This document shows, piece by piece, positions 55,965 through 64,000 of a stretch of 64,000 bases of DNA. Each line of letters begins with the position of its first letter. The stretch's first letter is position 1. The notes under the pieces were generated by a model that was not told the origin of the DNA, made no database searches, and was given only the letters and a program-made list of their open reading frames with translations. The stretch is taken from positions 421,127 to 485,126 of the forward strand of contig NZ_LFMD02000007.1 in NCBI RefSeq assembly GCF_015776785.2. The letters run 5' to 3'. The position numbers and the translations under genes are program-made. This stretch comes from Kitasatospora sp. SUK 42. GTDB taxonomy: Bacteria; Actinomycetota; Actinomycetes; Streptomycetales; Streptomycetaceae.

Positions 55965-56711
55965 ATGACTGACGGTCCCGCCTCCGGAATGCCCCGACTG
56001 CTGCGCGTGGGGTTGGGCGCAGCGGCAATCGGTGTACTGATGATCTACAACTCGGTCGGCAGCGGGCCGGGCGCCGGCCCGGTGGCCGTTCAGGCCGCGC
56101 CCCCGGCGTTCACCCCGATCACCATTCCCGGGCCGGCAGACGCCGGTTCCGGCCCCGCGGCCGGCCCTGTGGCCGAACCCGCCGCGACGCCTGCGGGCCC
56201 CGCGGCCGTACCGGCACCTCCGGTGGCCCCCGCGTTCCCGTCGCTCGCGCCCTCCAAGCCGACCCGGCTGCGCATCCCGCAGATCTCCGTGGACGCGCCG
56301 TTCACCGAGCTGACCCTCAATCCGGCCGGCCAGCTCAACGCGCCGCCGCCGGACGACAAGAACCTGGTCGGCTGGTACCGGGACGGCGTGAGCCCGGGTG
56401 AGCTCGGCGCCGCGGTCGTCGCCGGGCACGTGGACACCAAGACGGGCCCCGCGGTGTTCCTGTCGCTGAGCCGGCTGCGGCCGGCCAGCAGGGTCGAGGT
56501 GACCCGCGAGGACGGCACCGTCGCGGTGTTCTCCGTCGACTCGGTGCAGGCCTTCGCCAAGGACGCCTTCCCCGACCAGAAGGTGTACGGGAACACGCCG
56601 GACGCGCAGCTGCGGCTGATCACCTGCGGCGGCGCCTACGACAGGCAGAAGAAGGACTACGTGGAGAACGTGGTGGTCTTCGCCCACCTGGAGTCCTCGC
56701 ACCCGGCCTGA
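55965..56711 (+). CDS. Class F sortase
   Basis: A 248-residue membrane-anchored transpeptidase. One N-terminal helix (about 10-28), a Pro/Ala-rich spacer (about 35-95), then the sortase barrel from RLRIPQISVDAPF. The catalytic residues are His155 (VAGHVDTKTGP), Cys221 (LITCGG) and Arg227 (AYDRQKKDY). Class F sortases are the actinobacterial type with simple architecture. The ATG at 55965 has CGGAGA upstream. The natural substrate could be the adjacent repeat protein, although that protein lacks a recognisable pentapeptide. Confidence 0.88.
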   Translation: MTDGPASGMPRLLRVGLGAAAIGVLMIYNSVGSGPGAGPVAVQAAPPAFTPITIPGPADAGSGPAAGPVAEPAATPAGPAAVPAPPVAPAFPSLAPSKPTRLRIPQISVDAPFTELTLNPAGQLNAPPPDDKNLVGWYRDGVSPGELGAAVVAGHVDTKTGPAVFLSLSRLRPASRVEVTREDGTVAVFSVDSVQAFAKDAFPDQKVYGNTPDAQLRLITCGGAYDRQKKDYVENVVVFAHLESSHPA

Positions 56712-56744
56712 GTGCCGGGCCCGGACGCCCGGCCCGAACAGCGG

Positions 56745-56777
56745 ACGGCCGCTGCTCCCCAGGGAGCAGCGGCCGTC
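56745..56777. terminator. Bidirectional terminator, sortase / methyltransferase
   Basis: 16-bp inverted repeat (56745-56760 with 56762-56777) between convergent genes. Confidence 0.8.
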
Positions 56778-56791
56778 GGCGTGAGGCGGGG

Positions 56792-57826
56792 TCAGCCCCG
56801 CACCGTCGCCTCGAAGGCGTGCAGGTACGGGTTGACCGGGCGGACGGCGGAGACCGCCAGCCCGGCCTCCTCCATCAGCTGGACCATGCTCTCCTCGGAG
56901 TGCTTGGCGCCGCCCACGTTGAGCATCAGCATCAGGTCCATCGCGGTGGTGAAGCGCATCGACGGGCTGTTGTCGACCAGGTTCTCCACCACCACGACCC
57001 GGGCGCCGGGGCGGGCCGCGAGGACCACGTTGGCGAGGGTGCGGCGGGTGCTCTCGTCGTCCCACTCCAGGATGTTCTTGATGATGTAGAGGTCGGCGCG
57101 CACCGGGATCTCCACCCGGCAGTCGCCCGGCACCAGGCGGGCACGGGCGGAGAAGGCGCCGCCGTCCTGCAGCCGGGGGTCGGCTCCGGCGACCACCTTG
57201 GGCAGGTCCAGCAGGGTGCCGTGCAGCGCCGGGTGCTTCTCCAGCAGGCTGGCCAGGACGTGACCCTGGCCGCCGCCGATGTCCGCCACCGAGTCGATGC
57301 CGGTGAGGTCGAGGTAGTCGGCGAAGTCCTGGGCGGACTGCCGGCTGGAGGTGGTCATCGCCTTGTCGAAGACCTTCGCCGAGTCGCCCGCGTCGCTGTG
57401 CAGGTACTCGAAGAACTCCTTGCCGAACAGGTCGGGGAAGACGTTGCGGCCGGAGCGGACCGCCTCGTCCAGCTTCGGCCAGGCCTCCCAGGTCCACGGT
57501 TCGGTGCACCAGAGGGAGATGTAGCGCAGGGAGTTGGGCGCGTCCTCGCGCAGCAGGCGGGACATCTCGGTGTGCTCGAAGCGGTCCGTGGAGGTCTCGG
57601 TGAAGATCCCGTAGCAGGTGAGCGCGCGCAGCAGCCGGCCCAGCTGGCGGGGCTCGGTGTTCAGCGTCCCGGCCAGTTCGGTGACGCTGGTCGGGGTGTC
57701 GCCGAGCACGTCGGCGACACCGAGCCGGGCGGCGGCGCGGACGGCGGCGGCGCAGGCGGCGCCGAAGACGAGCTCGCGCAGCCGCATCGCGGCCTGGTGG
57801 GTGTTCTTCGCGGGTGCGGTGGTCAT
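56792..57826 (-). CDS. O-methyltransferase, acetylserotonin/COMT-like
   Basis: A 344-residue SAM-dependent methyltransferase: an N-terminal dimerisation winged helix (about 15-95, VTELAGTLNTEPRQLGRLLR), then the Rossmann domain with VADIGGGQGHVLASLL (SAM loop) and IIKNILEWDDESTRRTL, where the expected active-site His of DHNW-type enzymes is not present. Relatives methylate aromatic polyketides and other phenols. It lies 1.9 kb from the spore-pigment operon, so a tailoring role is possible but not shown. GAGGGA precedes the ATG. The beta-helix gene is 47 bp upstream on the same strand. Confidence 0.88.
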   Translation of the reverse strand: MTTAPAKNTHQAAMRLRELVFGAACAAAVRAAARLGVADVLGDTPTSVTELAGTLNTEPRQLGRLLRALTCYGIFTETSTDRFEHTEMSRLLREDAPNSLRYISLWCTEPWTWEAWPKLDEAVRSGRNVFPDLFGKEFFEYLHSDAGDSAKVFDKAMTTSSRQSAQDFADYLDLTGIDSVADIGGGQGHVLASLLEKHPALHGTLLDLPKVVAGADPRLQDGGAFSARARLVPGDCRVEIPVRADLYIIKNILEWDDESTRRTLANVVLAARPGARVVVVENLVDNSPSMRFTTAMDLMLMLNVGGAKHSEESMVQLMEEAGLAVSAVRPVNPYLHAFEATVRG

Positions 57827-57873
57827 GGGCGGTCCCTCGGGGGTGGCTGGGGCAGGGGCTCTGAGGCTGGGGA

Positions 57874-58947
57874 TCAGCAGTGGCCGGACGGCTCGGAGAG
57901 CGCGCAGGTGTTGCGGGCGAAGGTGTTGCCGACGCCGGTGTCGCGGTCGGCGAGGTCGGCCGGGCTGTTGCCGCTCAGGTTGTTGCCGGAGATGGTGGCG
58001 CGGGCGTTGGGGGCTCCGACGACGCTCTTGGACAGGACGATGCCGCCGGAGAACTCGGTGGTGCCCACGTTGTCGTGGACCTCGTTGTCGGTCACCCGGG
58101 TGTCCTCGGTGCCGGTGAGCACGATGCCGGCGCCCTGGATGGCGCCCAGGCGCGGGTTGGCGGGGCAGAACTTGTTGTTGGCGACGACCCGGTTGTGCCG
58201 GACGTCGAGGTCCCCGGCGCGGGGCACGCCCTCGTCGCCGACCACGAAGACGCCGGAGCAGTTGCCGCTGATGTCGTTGCGTTCGACGGCCAGTCCGCGC
58301 AGCCGGCGGACGGTGACGCCGACCCGGTTCCCGGTGAGCTCGTTGCCCGTCACGACGGTGCCCCCGGTGTCGGGCGCGCCGCCCTCGCGGTAGGCGTAGT
58401 TGGCGAGGAAGACGCCGGACTGGCCGTTGTCGACGGAGCGGTTGCCGATGATCGACGCCCGGCTGGACATCTCCTGGCTGATGCCCTGCTGGGCGTTGTC
58501 GTGGACGTAGGAGGAGCGGACGGTCAGGCCGGTGGTGCCGCTCGCGTCGATGCCGTTCTTGCGGAAGCCGGTGACGGTGAGGGAGTCGATCGTGACGTCG
58601 GGCAGCGGGGCGGCCTCGGTGCCGACCACGCAGATGCCGTGTCCGGCGGCGGCGCAGGCGTTGTCGGTGTCGGCCCCGGGGGTGACCACGGTCTCCGTGC
58701 CGAAGCCCCGCAGGGTCAGGCCGGCGACGGTGATGCGGACGCTCCCGGTGTAGGTGCCGGGGAGGACCAGGACGGTGTCGCCCGGTCCGGCGGCGTCGAC
58801 GGCCTGCTGAATCGATTCGCCGGGGTGGACGACGTGCACGTCGAGGGCGTGCGCCGGCGTCACGGCGGTCAGGGTGGCGAGGGCGGTGGTCAGGGCGGTG
58901 GCGGCGGCAGTGGCCGCGGCAAGGTGGTGGACCCGTCGCGTGGGCAT
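57874..58947 (-). CDS. Secreted right-handed parallel beta-helix protein
   Basis: A 357-residue exported protein. Signal peptide about 1-34 (ATAAATALTTALATLTA, cut at AHA). HPGESIQQAVDAAGPGDTVL begins a pectate-lyase-like/NosD-type beta-helix, and repeated NxxxxN turns (NRSVDNGQSGVFL, NELTGNRVGVTV, NDISGNCSGVFV, NEVHDNVGTTEFSGG) are its coils. Several Cys occur (DNACAAAGHGICV; NTCALSEPSGHC). Likely binds or cleaves polysaccharide; no catalytic set is certain. It may be co-transcribed with the methyltransferase downstream. Confidence 0.83.
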   Translation of the reverse strand: MPTRRVHHLAAATAAATALTTALATLTAVTPAHALDVHVVHPGESIQQAVDAAGPGDTVLVLPGTYTGSVRITVAGLTLRGFGTETVVTPGADTDNACAAAGHGICVVGTEAAPLPDVTIDSLTVTGFRKNGIDASGTTGLTVRSSYVHDNAQQGISQEMSSRASIIGNRSVDNGQSGVFLANYAYREGGAPDTGGTVVTGNELTGNRVGVTVRRLRGLAVERNDISGNCSGVFVVGDEGVPRAGDLDVRHNRVVANNKFCPANPRLGAIQGAGIVLTGTEDTRVTDNEVHDNVGTTEFSGGIVLSKSVVGAPNARATISGNNLSGNSPADLADRDTGVGNTFARNTCALSEPSGHC

Positions 58948-59298
58948 GAGTGATGACCTGTCTTTCTGAACGCGCGGGGTCGGCGGGCTGGGGCTCGGCG
59001 TGCTGGGCCGGCGTGTTTCCCGCGCGGTGGGTGCGGCGCGTCCTACGCGGTGTGTGCGAGTGGTGGCGGCCGGTGGTTACGGCCGAATCGACGCTATGGG
59101 CGCGCGGATGGGGCCGCCACCAGGGCTGGGCTGCGGGGCTGACGGGGCGTCGGCCGGGCGTGGGGCGCACCGGCGCGGCGCGCCCGGCGTGTCGCGGGCA
59201 CCCTGTCGCCGGCGCCGTGTCGCGGGCCTCGTGTCGCGGGCGGCTCCGGGATCGGGCCGCGTGCCGCCCCCGCCCCGGCCCGTGACATGCTCGGGGGC
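58948..59298. other. 351-bp divergent intergenic region, no gene recognised
   Basis: Between the beta-helix gene and endonuclease IV. It is very GC-rich, with three to four imperfect copies of GTGTCGCGGGC between about 59190 and 59245. No ORF with a convincing start was found; it should contain both promoters. Confidence 0.5.
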
Positions 59299-60240
59299 AT
59301 GAGCACCGCGCCCGTCCCGTCCGCCACCGCCGTCCGCAATCCGATCGGCGCCCACGTCCCGGTGGCCGCCCGCGGCCTGGCCGGGACGGGTCTGGCGTAC
59401 GCGCGGAAGGTGGGCGCGGAGACGGTGCAGGTGTTCGTGGCCAACCCGCGCGGCTGGGCCACTCCCCCGGGCAACCCGGCGCAGGACGAGGAGTTCCGCA
59501 CCGTCTGCGCCGAGCGGGGCGTCCCGGCCTGGGTGCACGCTCCGTACCTGATCAACTTCGGCTCGGACAACCCGGCCACCCGGGAGCGCTCGGCGGACTC
59601 GCTGCGGCACTCGCTGCACCGCGGCCACGCGATCGGCGCGCTCGGCGTCGTCCTCCACACCGGCTCGGCGGTCGGTACGGCGCCGGGCGGGGGCTCGCGC
59701 CGGGCCGAGGCGATGGCGCAGGTGCGCTCCGACGTCCGGCCGCTGCTGGATGAGCTGGACGCGCTCGGCGAGGACGCGCCCTGGCTGCTGCTGGAGCCCA
59801 CCGCCGGACAGGGCAGCTCGCTCTGCTCCCGGATGGAGGAGCTGGCCGAGTACGTCGAGGCGCTGGACGGGCACCCAAAAGTCGGCGTCTGCCTGGACAC
59901 CTGCCACGCCTTCGCCGCCGGACACGACCTGGCGGCGCCCGGCGGGGTGACGGCCGCGCTGGACGCCCTGGCCTCGGCGGCCGGTCCCGGCCGGCTGCGG
60001 CTGATCCACGCCAACGACTCCGAGGACGTGGTCGGCGCCCGCAAGGACCGGCACGCCAACATCGGCGCCGGGATGATCGGCGCGGAGCCGTTCCGCGAAC
60101 TGTTCGAGCACCCGGAGACGGCCGGGGTGCCGCTGCTGGTGGAGACCCCGGACCGCAAGCACGGCGGGGACGGCACCGGGCACGCGATGGACATCGCGGT
60201 GCTGAAGGAACTGCGCGAACGGGCGGCGGTCGCGGTCTGA
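59299..60240 (+). CDS. nfo: Deoxyribonuclease IV (AP endonuclease, EndoIV family)
   Basis: Cleaves DNA at abasic sites in base-excision repair. The 313-residue protein is a TIM-barrel metalloenzyme: NPIGAHVPVAARGL at the start, HAPYLINFGS, GVVLHTGSAV, LLLEPTAGQGSSLC, VCLDTCHAFAAGHDL, IHANDSEDVVGARKDRHANI and LVETPDRK supply the His/Glu/Asp zinc ligands. Two in-frame ATGs (59287, 59299); the second has GGGGG just upstream and a more typical N-terminus. Monocistronic. Confidence 0.93.
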   Translation: MSTAPVPSATAVRNPIGAHVPVAARGLAGTGLAYARKVGAETVQVFVANPRGWATPPGNPAQDEEFRTVCAERGVPAWVHAPYLINFGSDNPATRERSADSLRHSLHRGHAIGALGVVLHTGSAVGTAPGGGSRRAEAMAQVRSDVRPLLDELDALGEDAPWLLLEPTAGQGSSLCSRMEELAEYVEALDGHPKVGVCLDTCHAFAAGHDLAAPGGVTAALDALASAAGPGRLRLIHANDSEDVVGARKDRHANIGAGMIGAEPFRELFEHPETAGVPLLVETPDRKHGGDGTGHAMDIAVLKELRERAAVAV

Positions 60241-60287
60241 GGCCGTAGGGGTCTCCGCGCCCGGACCGCCGGGGCCCGGACAGCCGA

Positions 60288-60320
60288 GAGCCCGGGGGCC
60301 GGCGGGCGGCCTCCGGGCTC
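60288..60320. terminator. Hairpin between nfo and small secreted gene
   Basis: GAGCCCGGGGGCC (60288-60300) pairs with GGCCTCCGGGCTC (60308-60320) with one G-U pair, between convergent genes. Confidence 0.65.
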
Positions 60321-60333
60321 GGGTGCGACGGGA

Positions 60334-60549
60334 TCAGCAGCCGCAGTCGCTCTGGCTGTGCTCGGCGAAGTTGAACCAGGTGGCGTGCGGACCGAACAGG
60401 CCGACGCCCGCGGAGCCGGACTCCAGGCTCTCCCCGGACGACTGCGCCGGCGCGAAACCCCCCGCCATGGCCGAGGTCGGGAGCGCCACGACGGCACCGG
60501 CCACGGCGACGACGACGGCGAGCTTGCGGATCTTCCCACGAAGCGACAT
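60334..60549 (-). CDS. Small secreted protein ending in CGC
   Basis: A 71-residue precursor. MSLRGKIRKL then a hydrophobic core and AMA cleavage at about residue 29 form a clear signal peptide. The 42-residue mature part is Gly/Ser/Ala-rich and contains GPHATWFNFAEHSQSDCGC; the only two Cys are at the very end (69 and 71). GAGGA lies six bases before the ATG. Not recognised; C-terminal DCGC is unusual and might bind metal or be cross-linked. Confidence 0.75.
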   Translation of the reverse strand: MSLRGKIRKLAVVVAVAGAVVALPTSAMAGGFAPAQSSGESLESGSAGVGLFGPHATWFNFAEHSQSDCGC

Positions 60550-60958
60550 CTGATGTCCTCTGGTTCGTCTCTGGTCCTCAACCCGCGCCCCCGAACGGCC
60601 TGTTCGACCGATCGACGGGCCGGGCGGCGCCCCACCGGGGAGACGCCGCGCCAAGGTTGGCACACGAACCCGCACGTTCGAGCGCGCGCCGCAACCCGCC
60701 TGGGGCATTCGGGTGAACCATCTCCCCCGGCCGGACGAACACAGTCACACATGTGCATTTACGGTCGAACAGTCACTCGAAGCGCGCCGGACGAGTGCCC
60801 GTCCAACCGCCCCGCGACCGCAAGTCTTGCGGTGATCCACCAGCCTGGATGAACAAATCCCATCGATTTGGCGCAAAGTATCGCCTGGTCCGACATTGGT
60901 AGTCGTGCCTCGTAGCTCCACCGGGCGCGAGCAGGACCACGAAAGGCGCACGACCTCC
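60550..60958. other. 409-bp divergent region, small secreted gene / APC permease
   Basis: No supported gene. It contains CACACATGTG around 60747 (imperfect palindrome) and a moderately AT-rich stretch (60848-60905) that probably holds the permease promoter. No confident -35/-10 pair was identified. Confidence 0.4.
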
Positions 60959-62344
60959 ATGCAGACCAGCCCCGCCGCAACCCGGCAGGCGCCCCGGCCG
61001 AGCGGCCCGGAGAACCCGGACCAGGCCACCCCCACCCCGTCGAAGCACCGCCGCTTCGGGCTGCCGACCGCCACCGCCCTGGTGATGGGCAACATCATCG
61101 GCGGCGGCATCTTCATGATCCCCGCGGCCGTGGCGCCGTTCGGGACGGTCAGCCTGCTCGCCTTCGTCGTCCTCACCGTGGGAGCGATCGCGCTGGCGCT
61201 GGTCTTCGGGCAGCTGGCCCGCCGCAACCCGCGCACCGGCGGACCGTACGTCTACGCCCGCGAGGCCTTCGGGGACTTCGCCGGCTTCCTTTCCGCCTGG
61301 TCGTACTGGATCACCACCTGGGTCAGCAACGCGGCGCTGGCGGTGGCCGCCGTCGGCTACCTGGACGTACTGCTGCCGCTGGGCCACTCCATCCCGCTGG
61401 AGATCACCGCCGCGCTGGCCTTCCAGTGGCTGCCCGCGCTGGCCAACCTGGCCGGCACCCGGTACGTCGGGGTCGTCCAGCTCGTCTCCACCGTCCTGAA
61501 GTTCATCCCGCTGCTGCTGGTCTCGGTGGGCGGGCTGCTCTCCTTCGACTCGAAGAACCTCGGGCCGTTCGACGCCAGCGGCCAGGGCTGGATGGGCGGC
61601 ATGTCGGCGGCCGCGGCGATCCTGCTGTTCAGCTACCTGGGCGTGGAGTCGGCCGCGATGAGCGCCGGCCAGGTCCGCGACCCGGAGCGCAACGTCGGCC
61701 GGGCCAGCGTGCTCGGCACCGCCGGTGCGGCCGTGGTCTACCTGCTGGGCACGCTCGCGGTGTTCGGCACCGTCGCGCACGACCGGCTGATCCACTCCAG
61801 CGCGCCCTTCTCGGACGCGGTGAACGTCATGTTCGGCGGCTCCTGGGGCGGCACGGTGATCGCCGTCGCCGCGCTGGTCTCGATGGTCGGCGCCCTCAAC
61901 GGCTGGACCCTGCTGTCCGCCCAGGCCCCGTACGCGGCGGCCAAGGACGGCCTGTTCCCGGCCGTGTTCGCGAAGGAGAAGCGGGGGGTGCCGGTCTTCG
62001 GCGTGATCATCAGCGTCGCGCTGGCCTCGGGCCTGACCGTGCTCAACTTCGCCAGCGGCGCCAAGGGCGCGTTCGAGATCCTGGTCCTGGTCACCACCTT
62101 CACCGCCACCGTCCCCTACCTGCTCTCGACCGCCGCCCAGCTGTACTGGCTGGTCCGCGGCGCCACCGAGAAGGTCAACGGCACCCACCTGGTGCGGGAC
62201 GCGGTGCTCGGCCTCGGCGCCTTCGCCTTCTCCCTGTGGCTCCTGGCCGGCGCCGGCTACGCCGCCGTCTACCAGGGCGTCCTCTTCCTCTTCGCCGGCA
62301 TCCTGGTCTACGTCTGGATGGCCGGGCGCCGCCGCGCCGGCTGA
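60959..62344 (+). CDS. APC-family amino acid/polyamine antiporter
   Basis: A 461-residue, 12-helix permease of the basic amino acid/polyamine antiporter branch (AdiC/ArcD-like by pattern). ALVMGNIIGGGIFMIPAAVA carries the GSG-type backbone motif; NPRTGGPYVYAREAFGDFAG and ILLFSYLGVESAAMSAGQV are conserved APC blocks. A 30-residue hydrophilic N-terminus precedes helix 1. The ATG at 60959 is the first good start after an upstream open frame. Substrate unknown: arginine/agmatine and other pairs are candidates. Terminated by a 17-bp stem. Confidence 0.88.
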   Translation: MQTSPAATRQAPRPSGPENPDQATPTPSKHRRFGLPTATALVMGNIIGGGIFMIPAAVAPFGTVSLLAFVVLTVGAIALALVFGQLARRNPRTGGPYVYAREAFGDFAGFLSAWSYWITTWVSNAALAVAAVGYLDVLLPLGHSIPLEITAALAFQWLPALANLAGTRYVGVVQLVSTVLKFIPLLLVSVGGLLSFDSKNLGPFDASGQGWMGGMSAAAAILLFSYLGVESAAMSAGQVRDPERNVGRASVLGTAGAAVVYLLGTLAVFGTVAHDRLIHSSAPFSDAVNVMFGGSWGGTVIAVAALVSMVGALNGWTLLSAQAPYAAAKDGLFPAVFAKEKRGVPVFGVIISVALASGLTVLNFASGAKGAFEILVLVTTFTATVPYLLSTAAQLYWLVRGATEKVNGTHLVRDAVLGLGAFAFSLWLLAGAGYAAVYQGVLFLFAGILVYVWMAGRRRAG

Positions 62345-62376
62345 CCCCCGGCGGTCCGCCGCCCGCGAAGCGCACA

Positions 62377-62416
62377 CCCGTGGCGGGTGCCGGAATCGTC
62401 CGGCACCCGCCACGGG
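62377..62416. terminator. Terminator between APC permease and SDR gene
   Basis: 17-bp perfect stem (62377-62393 with 62400-62416), loop 6 nt, between convergent genes. Confidence 0.8.
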
Positions 62417-62432
62417 CGCGTTCGGAGGCCGC

Positions 62433-63302
62433 TCAGCTTGCCTGGTCGGACGGGAAGGCCACGGGGTACGGCTCGGCGAAGTCGGCCGAGCGGGAGACCT
62501 CGCGCCACCTGGTGTCCTCCTCCAGGAGCCGCCGGTCCATGGCGATGGAACTCTCCGCCGCGTTGACCCCGAGCGGCAGGTGGTCCGGGATGTCGCGCCG
62601 CTTGGCCACCCGTACGAGGATCCCGGCGGCGCGGACCGGATCGCCCGCGGCGCCGGCGTCGCCCTGCCGCAGCCGCTTGTTGAGGGCGCCTACCGTCTCG
62701 GCGTAGGCCGCCGGGATGTCGTGGACGACCATCGAGGAGCCGGCCCAGTCGGTGCGGAAGCCGCTGGGCTCGACGACCAGCACCTTCACCCCGAACGGCG
62801 CCGTCTCGACGCGCAGCACCCGGCTGAACCCGTCGATGGCGAACTTGGCCGCCTGGTAGGAGGCGATCCCCGGGGAGCCGCCGACCCTTCCGCCCACCGA
62901 GGAGAACTGCATGACCAGCCCGCCCCGCTGCTCGCGCAACAGCGGCAGCGCGGCCTTGGTGACGTTGTACACGCCCCAGAAGTTGGTCTCGAACTGCGCG
63001 CGGAAGTCGGCGTCCTCGGTGGTCTCGATCGGCGACACGTTGGCGTAGCCGGCGTTGTTCACCAGCACGTCGATCCGCCCGAAGTGCGCGTGAGCCTCGG
63101 CGACGGCCGCGCGTGCGGCTTCCGGGTCGGTGACGTCCAGCGCGATCGGGCGAATCCGGTCGCCGAACTCCTCGGCGAGGTCGGCCAGCTGCTCCGGGCG
63201 GCGGGCGGTCGCGGCCACCCGGTCGCCGGCTTCGAGTGCCGCCCGCACGAGGGTTCGCCCGAAGCCCCGCGAGCTGCCGGTGATGAACCAGGTCTGTTCC
63301 AT
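62433..63302 (-). CDS. Short-chain dehydrogenase/reductase
   Basis: A 289-residue classical SDR: TGSSRGFGR cofactor loop, DVLVNNAGYANVSP, the catalytic Ser in QFSSVGGRVGG and Tyr-Lys in YQAAK. Substrate unknown; homologues of this length act on sugars, steroids or quinones. The start at 63302 gives MEQTWFITGSSRGFG and has GGAG upstream, preferable to the ATG at 63326. It is divergent from a TetR gene, with twin operator-like palindromes between them, so it is probably that regulator's target. Confidence 0.9.
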   Translation of the reverse strand: MEQTWFITGSSRGFGRTLVRAALEAGDRVAATARRPEQLADLAEEFGDRIRPIALDVTDPEAARAAVAEAHAHFGRIDVLVNNAGYANVSPIETTEDADFRAQFETNFWGVYNVTKAALPLLREQRGGLVMQFSSVGGRVGGSPGIASYQAAKFAIDGFSRVLRVETAPFGVKVLVVEPSGFRTDWAGSSMVVHDIPAAYAETVGALNKRLRQGDAGAAGDPVRAAGILVRVAKRRDIPDHLPLGVNAAESSIAMDRRLLEEDTRWREVSRSADFAEPYPVAFPSDQAS

Positions 63303-63342
63303 GCCCTGCTCCGTGTTCTGTTCCATGCCGTTAGTAAAACAC

Positions 63343-63385
63343 CGTTGCGCTATTAGTGCAACGCCGTTGCGCTAATAAGGCAACG
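63343..63385. promoter_or_regulatory. Twin TetR operator-like inverted repeats
   Basis: CGTTGC-N9-GCAACG at 63343-63363 and again at 63365-63385, centres 22 bp apart. Both copies share CGTTGCGCTA. They sit between the divergent SDR and TetR starts and cover AT-rich, -10-like sequences. Confidence 0.65.
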
Positions 63386-63406
63386 GCGTCGCCTTACCAT
63401 GGGCAC

Positions 63407-64000
63407 GTGGATGAAGCATCGGAGTTCCAGCGCGCACGTTCGCCCGAGGCCAAGCGGCGACGCGAGGCCTCGATCCTGGAGGCCGCCCGGTCGCTCGGCG
63501 GGGAGCGCGGCATCAGGGACATCACCCTCACGGACATCGCCACCGCGGTCGGGATGCACAAGTCGGCGCTGCTGCGGTACTTCGAGACGCGCGAGGAGAT
63601 CTTCCTGCGGCTGACCGCGGAGGGCTGGCAGGAGTGGTCGGACGCGCTGTCCGCACGGCTGCGGGAGAACGCCGAACCGGGCCCGGCGTCCGTCGCCCGG
63701 GCGTTCGCCGCCACGCTCGCGGCCCGCGGGCTGTTCTGCGATCTGCTCGCGCACGCGCCGCTCAACCTTGAGCGAAACGTTTCACTCACCGCGGTGCGCG
63801 ACTTCAAGCTCGCCACCCTCGCCGCCCGCGGGCCGATCACCGCGGCCGTCCGCGAACAGCTGCCCGCGCTCGACGACCAGGACGTCACCGACCTGGTCGC
63901 CACCGCCGTCTCACTCGCCGGGGCACTGTGGCAGATCGCCAACCCGGGCACGGAGGTCGCCGCCCTCTACCGCAGCGACCCGCGGCTCGCCCACGCCGTC
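63407..64000 (+). CDS. TetR-family transcriptional regulator (3' end beyond window)
   Basis: The first 198 codons of a TetR regulator from a GTG at 63407; the frame is still open at the window edge. The N-terminal HTH is RREASILEAARSLGGERGIR then ITLTDIATAVGMHKSALLRY and FETREEIFLRLTAEGW. The C-terminal ligand domain is helical (TAVSLAGALWQIANPG). It probably represses itself and the divergent SDR gene through the twin palindromes. The inducing ligand is unknown. Confidence 0.88.
   Translation, partial: MDEASEFQRARSPEAKRRREASILEAARSLGGERGIRDITLTDIATAVGMHKSALLRYFETREEIFLRLTAEGWQEWSDALSARLRENAEPGPASVARAFAATLAARGLFCDLLAHAPLNLERNVSLTAVRDFKLATLAARGPITAAVREQLPALDDQDVTDLVATAVSLAGALWQIANPGTEVAALYRSDPRLAHAV

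Noticed and set aside
60334..60549. Small DCGC-ending peptide as a RiPP precursor
   Set aside because: It has a standard Sec signal peptide with AMA cleavage site and no modification enzymes nearby.

Overview
The window is high-GC actinobacterial DNA. Codon third positions are strongly G/C, GTG and TTG starts are common, and TTA codons are almost absent. The gene set (MurT/GatD, monomeric isocitrate dehydrogenase, a complete whiE-type spore-pigment cluster, SARP and large LuxR regulators, an eukaryotic-type Ser/Thr kinase, class F sortase) points to a sporulating Streptomycetaceae member, Streptomyces or Kitasatospora. I cannot tell which from the sequence alone. No rRNA, tRNA, transposase or CRISPR array was recognised.

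Layout. 0-16 kb is mostly housekeeping: glutaminase, glmS, asnB, a cysteine-rich secreted protein, a PLP decarboxylase, an acetyltransferase, murT-gatD, 6-phosphofructokinase and a D-2-hydroxyacid dehydrogenase. 16-31 kb is an accessory block: two tandem ABC-F ATPases behind a short leader ORF, two divergent LuxR-type regulators (the second with a TTA codon), two tiny precursor-peptide genes, then a kinase-like / HopA1-like / luciferase-like (F420) oxidoreductase operon and a 978-residue SARP regulator. 31-46 kb returns to general functions: a Ser/Thr kinase with an extracellular ricin-type domain, galU, an MFS pump, a YCII/ECF42 sigma pair, a ctaG-like gene behind a probable iron box, monomeric icd and an EamA transporter. 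47.6-54.9 kb is the whiE-type type II polyketide cluster. 55-64 kb holds a repeat-rich surface protein with a sortase, a methyltransferase, a beta-helix protein, endonuclease IV, a small secreted protein, an APC permease, and a divergent SDR/TetR pair.

Most notable system. At 23.5-27.5 kb the gene content resembles class V lanthipeptide clusters (phosphotransferase + HopA1-like + F420-type reductase). However, both precursor peptides (55 and 58 residues, near-identical leaders, Thr/Val/Ile-rich cores) contain no cysteine, so no lanthionine ring can be made from them. The inference is a linear or alternatively modified RiPP in which Ser/Thr are dehydrated and perhaps reduced to D-residues. Precursors and enzymes are divergently transcribed from a 266-bp region with hexanucleotide repeats and a short palindrome. 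The TTA-containing LuxR gene converges on the precursors and the SARP gene lies downstream behind a strong terminator, suggesting developmental control. No dedicated protease, exporter or third synthetase subunit was recognised nearby.

The spore-pigment cluster has the classic whiE order: a divergent FAD hydroxylase (ORFVIII), then ORFI (SchA/CurD-like), ORFII (cupin), KS-alpha, KS-beta, ACP, aromatase/cyclase and second cyclase, mostly translationally coupled. Its KS-beta has Glu where the KS cysteine would be, and phased tandem repeats lie in its only large internal gap and just downstream.
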